Shown here: piece by piece, positions 34,861-47,173 of the stretch | Numbering within the stretch: position 1 is the first letter of the stretch | Layout of the letters: every line of letters starts with the position of its first letter | From: Hymenoscyphus infarciens | Taxonomy: Eukaryota; Ascomycota; Leotiomycetes; Helotiales; Helotiaceae | Direction of reading: 5' to 3' | NCBI GenBank assembly: GCA_001414345.1 | Contig: LLCB01000283.1 | Span: 1-64,000 of the forward strand | DNA: 64,000 nucleotides | Position numbers and translations under genes: made by a program | Notes under the pieces: model-generated | The model's input: only the letters and a program-made list of their open reading frames with translations | What the model was told of the DNA's origin: nothing | Database searches by the model: none

Positions 34861-36594
34861 GATTGCGAGGACAACGCGGGAAAATGGAAAGCTTCGTACA
34901 GGGCTCGGAAAATAAATTCGAAACACATGAGGAAAGCAACACGAGATTGTAAAGCAATGCAGACCAAAAGTTCTACGAAACCGACGCTGACAGCCATTGA
35001 AGATAGAGGGGAGGGTAACATTGGCAAGGTATTATACACACGCATGCCGGTTAATAGTCAGTCCCCCTCCATAACGCAGAAGAACCAACTATTATCAGGA
35101 AGAGCTTCGATGACCTAAATTTCGAGTCAGACGTAGTGTTACGAGCAAGTATATCCAAGGCATATTTTCTTAATCTAAGAGCAAAGGGCCTCGAGTACAG
35201 TATAGCAAAAGGGGCCTTGAGGTTATACCCCTCCCGCACTTAAAATTCTAAAATTCCCTCTAAAAAAAGTTATATACTTTTTACTAAAATATTACTATAA
35301 TATAAGTAAGTAATTAAAGTTGTTAGAATCCGCGATCATTCTCTTCGAAAGAACTCTTACTTCTAAGATTCGAGAAATCAGCGTTAAACATAGACTATAG
35401 GGTCCCAAGCTTAAGGTTAGAGTTACCTTGTTAAATTCAGCTGATCAATCTGACCATTTATTTTCTCGGATAGGAGTGTTAATTTTTATCTACGATACAT
35501 TTAACTCAAACGAATCAGGTTACCACTTTCATCTCATTCAAGAGCCTCGGTGTTATAGTATTTTTCTAAATCGCAGCAGAGATAGAAACAGAGACACCGG
35601 CTTAGAGGGATAAAGCGTTAAGGCAAGAGCTCGAGCTTTCGAAGCGTACCGCGTCGAAACGTTATAATAATATTATACAAAAGTTGGTCCGAAATAGTCT
35701 CATAAAATATCGATAAAAATCTAGTCGACAGTCTACGTAGGTATTAACCGATGGCCAACTATCGCTAGAGTTCGTGGAAAACGATTCAGGTGATATTACG
35801 GCAATCTTGTTTAAGCATAGACAGCCTTCCAGCATCGTTCGTGTAGTTGATTAAGAGCTGAACCCGGGAAAGCTCTTCTACTAATTTCCAGATACGAAAA
35901 AGGTTATAGTAACAGCACAAGAGACTTTATATTCAAAGTAGACATGGATAGCGAGATCATAGGTGCCTCGACTCCTAAAGAGCCGGAGGAGAAGTTCGAA
36001 GAGGAATCTTGATATTTCATATTTGAAACCTACCGTTTTTTTAGTGGGACAACTTGCTAATTTATAGACCGCTTTACTTGCCCATCTTCGTTTATCATTT
36101 GTGAATCTTCAATCACTATTTTCAATTCTTAGCGAGGCCCCTTTTCTATGTTTTCTTCGAGTATTACCATCGGTTTTCTATCTTTGCCAGTTGATATTTT
36201 CGACTGTGGAATTTTGTCGTAAATGCTATACGAACGATATATAGCTTGATCAGCTACAAAGGAGACTTGATAATTGTAGCTTGGATCTGTTAACGAGCGT
36301 TGCTTAGTTTGTTTTGTTGTTTGCTTGATACCGTGAAAGGATTCCGAGACAATAAGTTTGAAGGCACCAGAAGGTGAATTTATAGGAACCTACTCTACTT
36401 ACTCCCCTAGTTGCCGAGATTTCCCCGCTGTACGAGCCCGAGAGCCCCTCTATTTCAAATCACGAACTCACCCCGCAATCAAACCTCAAGCTTCCTCACT
36501 TCTCAACAACACCACTACTCCCACCTTGAAAAACTCCAGTCCAACCCCTGAGAGAAAGCCTCCTACCCCCTCCAATCTCCAAATAACACGAAAA
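34861..36594. other. Intergenic region with degraded sequence
   Basis: An AT-rich stretch at about 35,230–35,330 followed by interrupted coding-like sequence at 35,400–36,010 (for example DMDSEIIGASTPKEPEEKFE at about 35,940). No frame is intact and no family is recognised. The last 250 bases are promoter-like leader for the gene at 36,595. Confidence 0.4.
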
Positions 36595-37561
36595 ATGGCA
36601 GACACCACCCCCCTCCGAATAGGGTACGTCCCCGAACACTTCTCCACCCCCCTCCACTACGCCCAAAAATACTTCGGCCTAACCGCAACATTAATCCCCT
36701 TCCCCTCCGGAACCGGACACATGATAACCTCCCTCCGAGCCAACGAGATAGACGTAGCAATTGGTCTGACCGAGGGTTGGGTAGCGGGTTTAGGGAAGGA
36801 CGGAGTGGAAGGCGATGGAGGGTACAAAATTGTTGGACAATATGTCGATACGCCTTTATGTATGTCCCTTCCCATTTTCTTTGCGAGTGCCCGAGAGAGG
36901 ATAAAGAAGCTAATATCAAAAACCAGGCTGGGCAATATCAACAGGCACCTCCCGCCCCATCTCAACAATCGCAGACCTAAAAACAAACAACAAAATAGGC
37001 GTCTCCCGAATCGGTTCCGGTTCCTACGTAATGGGCTACGTCCTCGCAGACCAACAGTCCTGGCTAACAACCACCTGCCCCCACCCCTACGACATAAAAC
37101 CTCTCCAAACATTCGCCAAACTCCGCGAAGCAGTAAATTCGGGGGAAGCAGATTTCTTCATGTGGGAACACTTCACATCAAAGAAATACTACGATAACGG
37201 TGAAATCAAAAGGATAGGGGAGATTTATACACCCTGGCCTTCGTGGCAGATTGTTGCCTCTACCTCACTTTCCTCCTCCCCTTCCTCTAAAGTCGCAAAC
37301 TCGGACAAACTAGATGATCTGTTTGAGAAATTAGATAAGGGGGTTGAATATTTCAATGCCAACCCGGAGGAGAGTGTGAAATACATCAGTACAGAATTGG
37401 ACTATAGTGAGGAAGATGCAAGGGAGTGGTTGAAGACTGTCAAGTTCGCGGGAAAGACGAAGGGTGTTGATGGGGCGGTGGTGGAAAAGACTATTGGAAT
37501 TTTGAAAAAGGCTGGTGTGGTTGGAGATCTGGGGATGAAGGGGAGCGAGATGATTGCGTGA
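36595..37561 (+). CDS. Periplasmic-binding-fold type 2 protein, Ca3427-like
   Basis: Two exons: 36595–36859 and 36927–37561 (intron GTATGT…ACCAG, 67 bases), giving 299 residues. The protein begins with the solute-binding core (LRIGYVPEHFSTPLHYAQKY, then GTGHMITSLRANEIDVAIGL), followed after the intron by CWAISTG…GVSRIGSGSYVMGYVLAD and later GEADFFMWEHFTSKKY. This order of motifs is that of bacterial ABC-transporter nitrate/sulfonate/thiamine-precursor-type binding proteins, and of the fungal cytosolic Ca3427-like group. No signal peptide or membrane segment is seen, so it is probably intracellular. The ligand is unknown. The frame is open upstream to 36,358, but MADTTPLRIG is the natural start of the fold. 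Its 3' end faces the glucosidase gene across 276 bp. Confidence 0.82.
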
Positions 37562-37837
37562 GCTAGAGATGAAGTGAGGGAAGGGGGGGAGGTGTATATA
37601 AGGGCGGTGGAAAACGTAATACGGGAATTATGAACGGGGTATGGATGGGGTATAGAAATTCTGCAAAGGACAGCATTGGGACGAACAAAATGGAAATAGA
37701 CATCAACATCGAGTTACGAAATGAAAGAAGAATTGAAACATCATTTATTCCTAGAACCCCAGATTCCGAAGAATCTTTGAACCCCATCTATCTTATACCA
37801 CTAGCTAGACCCATTTTCAAACCGCTAAAGTACAAGT

Positions 37838-40781
37838 TTAAAACTCAATCTTCCAGTCCTCGCCAATGCTAACGGACGGATTCTTGACCACAGCCCAAGC
37901 AGCCTTCTTTCCCTCTTCAGCATGGAATTCAAACGCAGCCTCTCCCTTACCAGCCTTAACTGCTGTTTTGCCCTTCCAGCTCTTGGGAGCACCAACAATG
38001 ATTACTCGCTCGACACCAACACTCTTCATAGCCTTAAGATATTTATCCGTCAATTTCCCCTTAGCACCAATATCGGTGCTTGAAAGTACACCATCTTTAT
38101 ATTCAAAAGCGCGCTTGATGTAAGCACCAGATTGATAATCGAAGGTCTCTCCATCATCGACGTAGAGCTCTCCATTTGCAGTTCCAGCTTTATTGAGAAC
38201 GACGACGAGAGTGTAAGGATCCCACTTCATGAGTCCACTGCTTCGTCTCGGGCGGTCTTTTCGGGGGATGATGTGGCCTCCTTGCATCAAGAGAGGGATC
38301 TTCTCGAGAGGTGCTTCGATGGTGTTTGATCCTTTACCGGAGTACTTCTCGTAATTGAAGTAGTCGTAATAGATCTCTTCATCAGCAAGATAGATATCAA
38401 CAGTGGTGGCGCCCTCCTTAACAACAGGCTTGGCGAGAAGTCCGGTACCACCAACGAAAAATTGATCATCAATAGCGAAACCAGCCTCATCACCTGGGTA
38501 CACAAAGTAGTGGGGACGAATAATTGGTGTACCATCAATACTGGCTTCGTGGAAAGCAGTGTACCAGGCTGGTAGAAGAGAATAACGGAGACGTAGAGCT
38601 TGAGTGATGATTCCGGTGTATGGCTCACCAATGAGGTATGGTTCTCTTCGGCGGGTATCAATATGAGCATGACCACGGAAGAATGGATAGAAAGCACCAG
38701 CTTGATACCATCGACTAAGAAGATCCTTTTCGGGATTTCCGAAGAATCCTCCAACATCAGCACCGGCAAATGGGTAGCCAGCGATACCGTTGTTCAAAAT
38801 CATGGGGAAACCAGCAGCAAGATGGTCCCAGCTGGCTTGGTTATCACCAGTCCACATGGCTCCAACCCGTTGACTACCAGCAAAATAAGAACGAGTCAAG
38901 ACGAATGGTCGACGGATCTCCCCCTTCTTTCGCTCGAGCATGGCTTGGTATGTTGCATTGTGAAATGTCATGCCATTGAGATTGTGGAGATCACGATGTT
39001 CCCAATTGCCATGATGCAAGTTATCTTTTGGCATGGTAGTCTCCGGGCCGTTGAAAACAGAAGGCTCGTTCATATCGTTCCAGATGAAAACGTTGGACAT
39101 GCTTCCCTTGAAATTGTCGTATTTGAAAAGACTGATCCACCATTTGATGGCATCAGGGTTGAAACAATCAATCCAATGAGATGACCCTGGCCAACACCAT
39201 CCCTCGTAGATATTTCCATCTTTGTTGTGAACGGCGAGATCCTTCTTCTTCATATCCTCGGAGACTTTGTATCCCTCCTTGTTCTTGATATGAGGATCAA
39301 TAATAGCAACAAGTTTTCTCTGAGACTCGTCAAGCTGCTCAAGCATCCCGGTAGGGTTGGGGAAAGAGAGGGGATCCCAAGTAAAGTACTGTTTGTCATC
39401 AGTATACTCAATGTCCAGCCAGATAACATCGTATGGAATTTGATGTTTGGACATTTTTCGGTCGACATCCTTGACATCCTCGTCTGTGTTATAATTCCAG
39501 CGACATTGGTGGTAAGCAATGGAAAACTCTTGCGGAAGCTGAGTGGTTCCAGTAAGTTCACTGTATGTCTTGATAACCTCTTTTGGTGTTGGTCCGAGGA
39601 ACACGAAAACATCAATTAGTCCACTTTCGGAAAACCAATGGGTCTTGGTGTCCGTCACAGACCCAATACCAAGACTCAAAGGGTTATGAGCCTCCTTTTC
39701 CTTGATGATATCAATCCAAGTCTCTGCAGCATTGAGCCAGAATACTCCAACAGTCGAATCCTTCTTGTGTGCTTGCATGAATGGAATAGCACCATAAAGA
39801 GTCATAGGACTATCCATGATGTATTCGAAAACATCGGCGTTGTACAGACGGTATGGATCCTCGTGGTTGTTGGTTCCTCCGCGAGTCTGCTTCAGAGACA
39901 ATGGTCCCGCGTGTTCTGGAATACCATATACATGGTCGTAACCGGGGAAGGTGATATCGAGAGAAACACTTTCGGGTCCCTTGGGCTTGCTGTCCGTCTG
40001 TCCACCAAAGGACTCGTCCCACCAAGTGCTGTCATCCTCAGTCGTGTGAACCTCAGCAGCAGGTGTCTCTTCGCCCTCCTTCTTTTCCGGTTCAACCTTC
40101 TCAACCTTTGGTCTCCAGTGTTCCACATTCAATAACCCGCGGTCATTGAGTTTGATTTGGGTAGATCCGTCTCTCTTGAATTCGATGCCGAAAGGAGCGA
40201 ATGTGATGACGGCCTGGAATTTTCCGTCAGGACCGTAGGTGACAGTAGTCTGAGTAGTTTCCCTCGACTCGGTTGCTGTCTTGCTGGCATCAAGCCCTCC
40301 AACTATAACCCAAGATTCGGCCTCGTTGTATCGTTCCTTTCTCGCAACACTGTTGTGCCTCAACTCGATTTCGCCCTTTTGACGTTTCTCCTCGTCGATT
40401 GTCACTCTCGCAGATCCCGATTCCAAAAAGCTAATGGTGGCAGGTAACCGGACCGTTTCACCAGATTTGCCAACTGTCTTTAGTATTGTGCCTTGCAGTT
40501 GTCCATTCTTCCAGCTCAGGGACTCTGGCACTAATTGGAAGGGAGCCTGCCATCCCGCGGCCGTAGCTGCATCAGCATACGCTCGATTTCGTTTGCAGAA
40601 ACCTGCCTGATCGCAGGTCTTGAAATTTTCATATTTTACGGCCACTGAAAATATGAATTAGCATTGCAAAGAGGTAACGGTTGGCGCAAGGGTTACCAGT
40701 CGGGGCGAATAAGCAACACAACGCGGACAGCAACACAAACAATGCTGCCCATTGCGAGGACAGCGTCAAGGAACGACGCAT
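37838..40781 (-). CDS. ROT2: Glucosidase II alpha subunit, GH31, ER
   Basis: Two exons: 40781–40697 and 40644–37838 (52-base intron, GTAACC…TTCAG), giving 963 residues. The short first exon supplies a signal peptide (MRRSLTLSSQWAALFVLLSA). Mature sequence follows with VKYENFKTCDQAGFCKRNR, the characteristic start of glucosidase II alpha. The catalytic domain holds VIWLDIEYTDDKQYF, the GH31 nucleophile motif WNDMNEP near residue 550 and MWTGDNQASWDHL with the general acid near residue 628. The length matches the family (about 920–970). The enzyme trims glucose from N-glycans in the ER lumen, working with a beta subunit that carries the retention signal, which is not in this window. A Glu/Asp-rich insert (KVEKVEPEKKEGEETP) is a usual variable loop. 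Divergent from the NDK gene with about 390 bp between starts. Confidence 0.97.
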
Positions 40782-41172
40782 GATAGAAGGACGCTAAGTT
40801 CAAATAGATTGGGATTTGGACAGTACGATAGGGGACTGTCCAGCAATTGCCATAAAGCAGTGTGTAGAGAATGAAGCTATTCCAAGCTGTCCTCTGTACA
40901 AGTAGCACAACCCCCTGTCACAATGAAGCCTGAGAATGTGGCGCCCTAATATCAAGGCATGAAACATGGAAGCTAACTTAAAAAGGATGCCCAGCCCTCA
41001 TTTGCCCCACCAGCCATCAACCCCTCCAAAAATCAATTATTTCCCCTCAATGAGCGACGAACAACCACGCAAAGATCCTGAGATATTTAAACACTTGAGC
41101 CCAAAGACTCAAGGTTACCTCCGACAAGCAAATAGACACCGAGAAGAACAAGAAGCACTTCACGCCGCCGAC
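40782..41172. promoter_or_regulatory. Shared divergent promoter of ROT2 and NDK genes
   Basis: The region separates the glucosidase II start (40,781, minus) from the NDK start (41,173, plus). The NDK frame stays open from 40,966, so the right part may instead be coding. No clear TATA element is seen. Confidence 0.45.
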
Positions 41173-41956
41173 ATGTCTAACGAGCAAACGTAAGTACACC
41201 TGTTTTCCAGCTGAGCTGTCGATGTTGGGCGGTGAAACTGACTTCATCAACAGCTTCATTGCCATCAAGCCAGATGGTGTCCAGGTACGGGATCAGGAAC
41301 ATGAATGCCATCCGAAGACATCTCACTGATTGTTACTGCAGCGTGGACTCGTCGGCCCAATCATCTCCCGATTTGAGGCTCGTGGGTGAGTTTACCATTC
41401 TGTTGATGGGGTTCAAATCGACTAACGTCACTAGATACAAGCTTGCTGCCATCAAATTGTTGACTGCTTCCCAAGAGCACCTCGAGAAGCATTGTAAGTT
41501 GGTTCAATTCTCCATCATCTGCGTACCAACAACTAACCACCTGACAGACGAGGATCTCTCCTCCAAGCCATTCTTCCCAGGACTCATCAAGTGTATGCCT
41601 GTTCAATTCCATCCATACTCCGAATACATCTAACATATAATAGACATGGGTAGCGGACCAATCTGCGCCATGGTTTGGGAGGGTCGTGATGCCGTCAAGA
41701 CCGGCCGTGGTAAGTAGCATACTATCACCATCCTCCAACGAAGCTAACATCTTCTCCAGTTCTCCTCGGTGCCACCAACCCTCTCGCATCCGCTCCAGGT
41801 ACCATCCGTGGTGACTTCGCCATCGATGTCGGACGCAACGTCTGCCACGGTTCCGACAGCGTCGAGAACGCCAAGAAGGAGATCGCTCTCTGGTTCAAGG
41901 AGGGAGAGGTCCAATCATGGAAGTCTGCTCAACACGACTGGGTCTACGAGAAGTAG
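41173..41956 (+). CDS. ndk1: Nucleoside diphosphate kinase
   Basis: Seven exons: 41173–41189, 41254–41284, 41342–41385, 41435–41493, 41548–41592, 41644–41709 and 41760–41956, giving 152 residues, the standard length. Joined, they give the near-invariant NDK order: [20 protein letters not shown], then [40 protein letters not shown], and the phosphohistidine motif NVCHGSD near residue 117. The enzyme moves the gamma phosphate between nucleoside triphosphates and diphosphates through this His. All six introns are short (49–64 bases) with GTAAGT/GTATGC-like donors. Six introns in a 152-residue gene is dense for a fungus. The first exon is open upstream to 40,966 (see findings). Confidence 0.97.
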
Positions 41957-42154
41957 ATTTTTCTCTCAAAACAACATACACAAAAGTTGCATTGAGCGGA
42001 TATTCGGAAGCTTTGGTGGATGATATTTCCCAGGTGGTAAATATGGGGCAGAGGTGCTAGACATGAAAATTGATTGGCCCTTTTGTGAATGATGCTTTTC
42101 CACATTGTGTGCGTGTTGTTTTCCGACCGTGTCGTGTATGGTTTGCCGGCACTT

Positions 42155-42913
42155 TCATGGAGCTTTCGAGTTTGGTGCCCCTCGTCCATTCGTCTTGATG
42201 CTCGTTGTCGACTTCCGTCCCATTTTCTTGAATATGCCTCCAAATCGTCCAACAGCTATCCTCGCGAACCAAGGTGTAGCCCAAACACTGAAAATGATCC
42301 TCACAGGCAATAATACCTTCGTAATAGCATATGCCGTCGCAACCTCAACCAATATCCTAGTCCCATTCCCATTCCTATTATTCTTCACTTCGACATCTGC
42401 ACCAACGCCTTCACTCACTCCCTCCCCAACATGTATCTCCTCCTCCGAATGCTCTCTGCTAAATCCAAACCAACCCTTCCTCCTGAAATACCGTCCGAAT
42501 TTCTCTACCCCATCGTTGATGTATTTTGCTTCTGACCAGCCCTGTTTAATCTAATTAGTCCGGTCCCTTTACATTTACATCCATCTCTATTGCCATCTTT
42601 GGAGCTACATGATGTGTGGTATACTGAGACATACCTTTGGTAACCACTCCGTATAATGGAATGATGCCGCCAAACCCAGTAATGGCAGGACAGCTGTGAT
42701 TTCATGTAGGATGAGAAATGCTACGACGTGGGAGACTGGGGCGGAACGGAGGCCATTTGTGTAGGGGTGGAGGAATTTGGGGAGGCGCGAGAGGACGCGA
42801 TCGATGCGGGGGTTTGGGGAGTTGGAGGTGGATTGAAATCTGAGGGGGATTCGAGGATATTTTGGGAGGGATCGGAAGGGGAAGAGGAAAGAGAGAGGGA
42901 GGCGGGGAGACAT
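42155..42913 (-). CDS. Mitochondrial FAM210/DUF1279-type membrane protein
   Basis: Two exons: 42913–42635 and 42541–42155 (93-base intron, GTATGT…AACAG), giving 221 residues. The N-terminus is basic and Ser-rich without acidic residues (PRLPLSFLFPFRSLPKYPRI…RFQSTS), as in a mitochondrial presequence. A helix then follows (HVVAFLILHEITAVLPLLGL), then HYTEWLPKGW and FGRYFRRKGWFGF. The DUF1279-like core comes last (RILVEVATAYAITKVLLPVR, ending FSVWATPWFAR). FAM210-type proteins sit in the inner mitochondrial membrane; human members affect mitochondrial translation or metabolism, but the fungal role is not settled. It converges on the NDK gene with 198 bp between stops. Confidence 0.78.
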
Positions 42914-43492
42914 TGGGTGGTTTGGTTGGAGGTACTGGGGTAATTGGTAATTGGTGTTTGGTGTTTGGAGCTTGGTCGAAGCTATTGCGAGGTGGTGCGT
43001 GGGGAGGAATGATGGGGGAGTGTGGTTATTGGGTGGCTTGTTAGGTTCTGCCGATCGCGGGCCTCTTCTTCCTTGAACAACTCAGTTTCTGGATGCTTAT
43101 TGAAATGGAGTTTTTTTGGCGTTGTCTTTTCTTCGCATTACATTTTTTACTTGATCTTTGCCCAGAAAACCCTCCAACAGATCTGCCAATCAATTGTGTT
43201 TAAGATTAACGCACTTTATTTATATAGTGGACCATGGCGATATTCTGGACTTTTTTCATTCAACTCCCTCAGCTATATAATCTCTTGTCTAGATTCACGA
43301 GAGCTTCTCTTGTGTTGCTCGAGACCTTCTTTTTATATGAACATAAGGTTCTCCCAGGACGAAAGTACAAAGATCTACTTTGGTGTTTGATTTCTGTTTA
43401 CCGGCAAGTCAAGCCCATTCAACCAAGGGTCATTGCTAAAGTTGATTACATTTGCGGAAATTTCCTCACTTCTCAACCCTAACTAGAGACTT
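42914..43492. other. Intergenic region, no gene seen
   Basis: The first 130 bases (CT-rich on the minus strand) are the likely leader of the FAM210-type gene. The rest is moderately AT-rich and may include the 3' UTR of the CorA-like gene. No supported frame. Confidence 0.45.
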
Positions 43493-45000
43493 CTACACCG
43501 AAACTTTTGATAATCCCTTCTGCTTCTTCATCCTTATCGCAAAGCTTTCCCATGTTGCCTGTGGAAAGCGAGCTACCAACAGAACTCCTAAACACAGCGG
43601 TATCGATACGCTTACAAAAAGAACCAACTGGTGAGAACTGAGGCCATCATTCATTCCGAAAAGACTCGTTACGAAGGACAATGGAATGAACAATAGCGCC
43701 AGATTTGTCAGGCGAGTGACATTCGCAGCTTCCCTGAGGGAACGCCTAGCATCCACAATCTGCACGATAGACGTTACTACTTGTATCTTCGCTTCGAGCT
43801 GTTTGCTGTATGTTGTAACCATCTTCTCAAGGTGCTGAAAATCTTGAACTATTGGCCGAAAGACTGCTTTCTCCTCCGGTGATGCTTCTGCGATGCGTGT
43901 TTGAACGAACGTTGAGACATAATCGAGCTTCGATAGTGTTTGGGTGCACCTCCTGCCCCAATGCTGTAGCAGACTCATGTCTCTATCCAACTTTGATATC
44001 GACAGATTCTCGGCTGGTATATCGGTTGAGTATACATAATTACGAGTGATTCGATTCAAGAGTTCAACGTATCTCCCCCATTCTGCGACGACGATCCTCA
44101 GTGGGTAGTATCCAAGACACAGCAACGATGGAGAGTCATGGTTGACGGATGGAGGTAATCGTTGATTCCAGTAGAAAACTGCGTCTTCTAGCATTGATTT
44201 TCTTTCTGGTCCAATCTTATTGGTGTCGGTAATGGAGCCTCGGGGAAGAAAGTCCTCATACCCTCCTCGAAAGAGCTCTGTTTCGACGGATATCTTCTTT
44301 TCGGGCGAGTAAAAATCAGTTTTCGTTGGGGGGTCAACAAGTATGATTCCTGAAACGTTCAGCCTTTTCTTTCGTGGTCGCTGGAAGAGAAGTTCTTACC
44401 TAGCCAATTCCCACCTTTTGTTCTCCTCGTCGTCATAGAGCAGCAATGCCGAGCGAGTCCTATATATGAATTTTCGGAAGCAGGTACCACGACGACTTTG
44501 CGCTGAATGTTGCCTTCGCTGATCACGCGATTCAACCCTTTTGCCTCGTCTTTGAAATTCAAGATCTGATGGAAATGAAGGTTCAAAAACTCAAGATTTT
44601 GCGAGTATGAGGGGAGGGACATTCTTGATGGTTTCGACGATTCGGCCCTGGAAGCTGGGGTATCGATGTGAGAGGCGAAGAACAGCGGGTCGATGTCCAA
44701 ATTTGAACCCAAAAGTTCTATAATACGTTGATTTAGATCTTCCACAATCAAAATACAACCTTTCTGCTTATGGTCATCGGAGACAGCATTTTCCCCTTCA
44801 CTGGCAGTGTCTAAAAAGCAGGCCAATGTACCAACGTCAAAGGTCCGTTGCTTTGGAACTTGATCAGTGCTGGAAAAATCGAGACATACGATCCGGCAAG
44901 GCTTCTCGTTCCTTTCTTCCAAAAATTCACAAAGATTTTGGAGGCATGGGTTGCGCTGCTGTTGAACTTTGACATATTTCATGTAAGATTTGTCTACCAT
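43493..45000 (-). CDS. CorA-like membrane protein with C-terminal GMN motif
   Basis: Two exons: 45000–44400 and 44349–43493 (50-base intron, GTAAGA…TTCAG), giving 485 residues. The N-terminal 200 residues form a soluble domain with LCEFLEERNEKPCRIVCLDF and an acidic-to-mixed core. The middle is long helices (VETELFRGGYEDF…, then AVFRPIVQDFQHLEKMVTTY). The end has two membrane helices, the first closing with SLFGMN near residue 431 (the CorA/Mrs2/Alr signature), the second LVLFVSVSIPLCLGVLL, and then a basic tail. CorA proteins are pentameric Mg2+ or Co2+ channels in membranes. Many fungi carry divergent CorA-like proteins that sit near HET or ankyrin genes, so transport activity should not be assumed. 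Confidence 0.8.
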
Positions 45001-45411
45001 CTCTGCTGCACCTGTTGTTCAGTTGAATAATGGAATAATGGTTGGTAAATATGTATCACCAGGTTATGACTTGCTTTTTCCAAAGCTGCAGCTGGGCGCC
45101 CGCCCACCTCGAAGGCTGAACAGGTGTCCTTGCCCGCAACCTCAACTATTTTACCAAACAATCAAGGAATCAGCCTAACAATAAACGATTGGCATACGCC
45201 GTCCACAATCTCGCCCTGTTTTGTTGCCAGTTGCAAGATAAGGCGAACTGCCGGGCTTCCCTGTGCTGTCACTCCAATCTCCCAACTCTCCCAGCCTTGT
45301 GTTGTGTTGCGACATTGTTCCTGCTCTACGACTCTTTTTTGAGTTGATAGGAATGAATCCTGTTCGGAAAACGAAATAGCTACTCTAGGTGTTTGGTAGG
45401 ACACTAGCAAC
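45001..45411. promoter_or_regulatory. Divergent intergenic region
   Basis: About 410 bp separate the minus-strand CorA-like start from a plus-strand two-exon frame at 45,412. It is moderately GC-balanced. I recognise no specific site. Confidence 0.35.
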
Positions 45412-45672
45412 ATGTCAGGTAAGTCGTTTGTACGATGAGCTCAAGTGGACAATGGTTCATGCTTCGGAGGACTCCTAAGCTAACTAATCGTACTCCCAGA
45501 CGATTACATTTCCACCTTCCTGGCCGAATTTGAACGCAAGAAGAACGAGTATGCTGATATTGACCGGGCGATCGGAGACATTTTTCAGAATTCTTTGGAA
45601 AAAGAGAAGGCGATATTTCACTGGGAATCGCGCATAGCTATACAAACGCGAAGAGGAGAACACATACCCTGA
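45412..45672 (+). CDS. Short two-exon frame, probably 5' part of a decayed gene
   Basis: ATG TCA G at 45412–45418 joins across an 81-base GTAAGT…CCCAG intron to 45500–45672, giving 59 residues starting MSDDYISTFLAEFERKKNEY. The splice signals and helical, charged sequence look genuine. The frame then ends at a TGA, while another frame continues with protein-like sequence (LINGNIVRVSKIRYLEAMFC, about 45,672–45,860). A further 47-codon frame lies at 46,118–46,261. I read this as a gene with a frameshift or an unresolved second intron. Family unknown. Confidence 0.4.
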
Positions 45673-46733
45673 TTAACGGGAACATTGTGCGTGTCTCAAA
45701 GATAAGGTATCTGGAGGCGATGTTCTGCCTTGATGGGCTCATTTCAAATCATGAAGGAAATCATGAGATCGAGCTTCGAAATACGAAGCGAGACTCAACA
45801 CCCAAAAATGCCCCAGGAACCAAATTTTTTGCGGGGGCGTTTTCGTGGATTTGATAAGTCCCCTTTCCATATTAAGCACAAGGATCTCTGCATTGCGAGA
45901 GTCCCATTACTTGTTGAGATACAAGTCATGTTGCCCTTTAGTGAGCAACTCTTCGCTCTATTATCTCGGATAACTTCTCGCCTATTTTGTCTCTTGTATG
46001 CGAAGAACTTATGCTAATCCATTATAGTGTGCAATTTTTAGAATTCTCAATACGATATTTAACATAAGTAATTGGAAAAGTCATAATACGGCATCCAGCC
46101 TTCCTGATTTAAAAAACATGCCTTTTCTAGTTGTGAGAATGCTTCCATCTACAATTATCGACTGTAACTGGAAGGGAAGTACGGCCATGGATGAATTTGT
46201 CATACATCTTCAAGATGTTCTGATGAATCTAGTTGAGGGATCCATCAATAGCTATCGATGATCTGTCTACTACTAGAGAAGTTCGAGCCCTCCCATTTAC
46301 TTAAATAGACTGAAGAGTATACTGCCTTAGATTACGCAGCTTGGTTGGATAATACGCTGGCTCGGAAAACTCTTCTTGACTTTCTAGACGGGGGGTATGG
46401 TGACAATATGGAAGAAATTCTCGCTTCGTTGTTTGAAGCAACTCGTCCAGGTTCCAATTCATCAAACTTAAAGGTTTAAGCCTGGATTCCCAAACATTCA
46501 GGGAAGAACTAGCAAGGTGCAATAACAAGGTTGCTGAGTAAACCAAAATATAAGTTCGAAATAGTTGAGCCTTGAAGATCGTTGTCTTTACGGGTTTTCA
46601 GAGTCTGATGAAACACAGTTTTTGTTCAAATTGAAATCTTTAAGTCTTCTATTCAAAGTTTTGTTATCCTTGGGCATTCTGTGAAGGGAGAAAAAACACA
46701 AGACATGGACACAAGGAAAGACATATCAATTCT

Positions 46734-47173
46734 CTAGACATATCTCGAATTGACTGTGTATTTCGTCGGAGACTTCCTCAAGTATTCTCCCTTCATATCT
46801 CTATAATCACTCGCAATACAAGGATCTACCAAGTTCCCAAGCCGTCCCTTCTGTTTATGCGACACCAATCCCACATCAGCCATCAACTTATCAGTATAAC
46901 CAACCAAATCAAGATGAAAGTAGTTACCCATAGCACCATGAAATGAATAGCTCCTTCCGGGAGTGTGAGAGGGACGTCGGAGAATCCTGTCGTTCTTAAA
47001 CGACTCTGTGACCAAAAGCCCTTATAACTGCGAACTGTGATAATCGTGTCAAAATCGGCGGCAACAACGAGGGATTTTGAAAACATACCCGAACTCCACA
47101 CACCACCAACTACCGATCCTTCTTCTAGAATCACCAACTTGCCCAGAAAGTGAATGGCGACATAGTTCTGCAA
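46734..47173 (-). pseudogene. Flavin-monooxygenase-like fragment
   Basis: The minus strand at 47,173 reads KLVILEEGSVVGGVWSSGMF, the GG-W motif that follows the FAD-binding fold in flavin-containing monooxygenases. It continues to GFSDVPLTLPEGAIHFM. The frame then shifts near 46,960 and continues as GAMGNYFHLDLVGYTDKLM…. The N-terminal GxGxxG dinucleotide motif and most of the enzyme are absent. A short relic of an FMO gene; assignment rests on one motif. Confidence 0.4.

Noticed and set aside
39810..40135. Frames of up to 165 codons on the opposite or other strand within glucosidase II
   Set aside because: Shadows of a strongly conserved enzyme gene.
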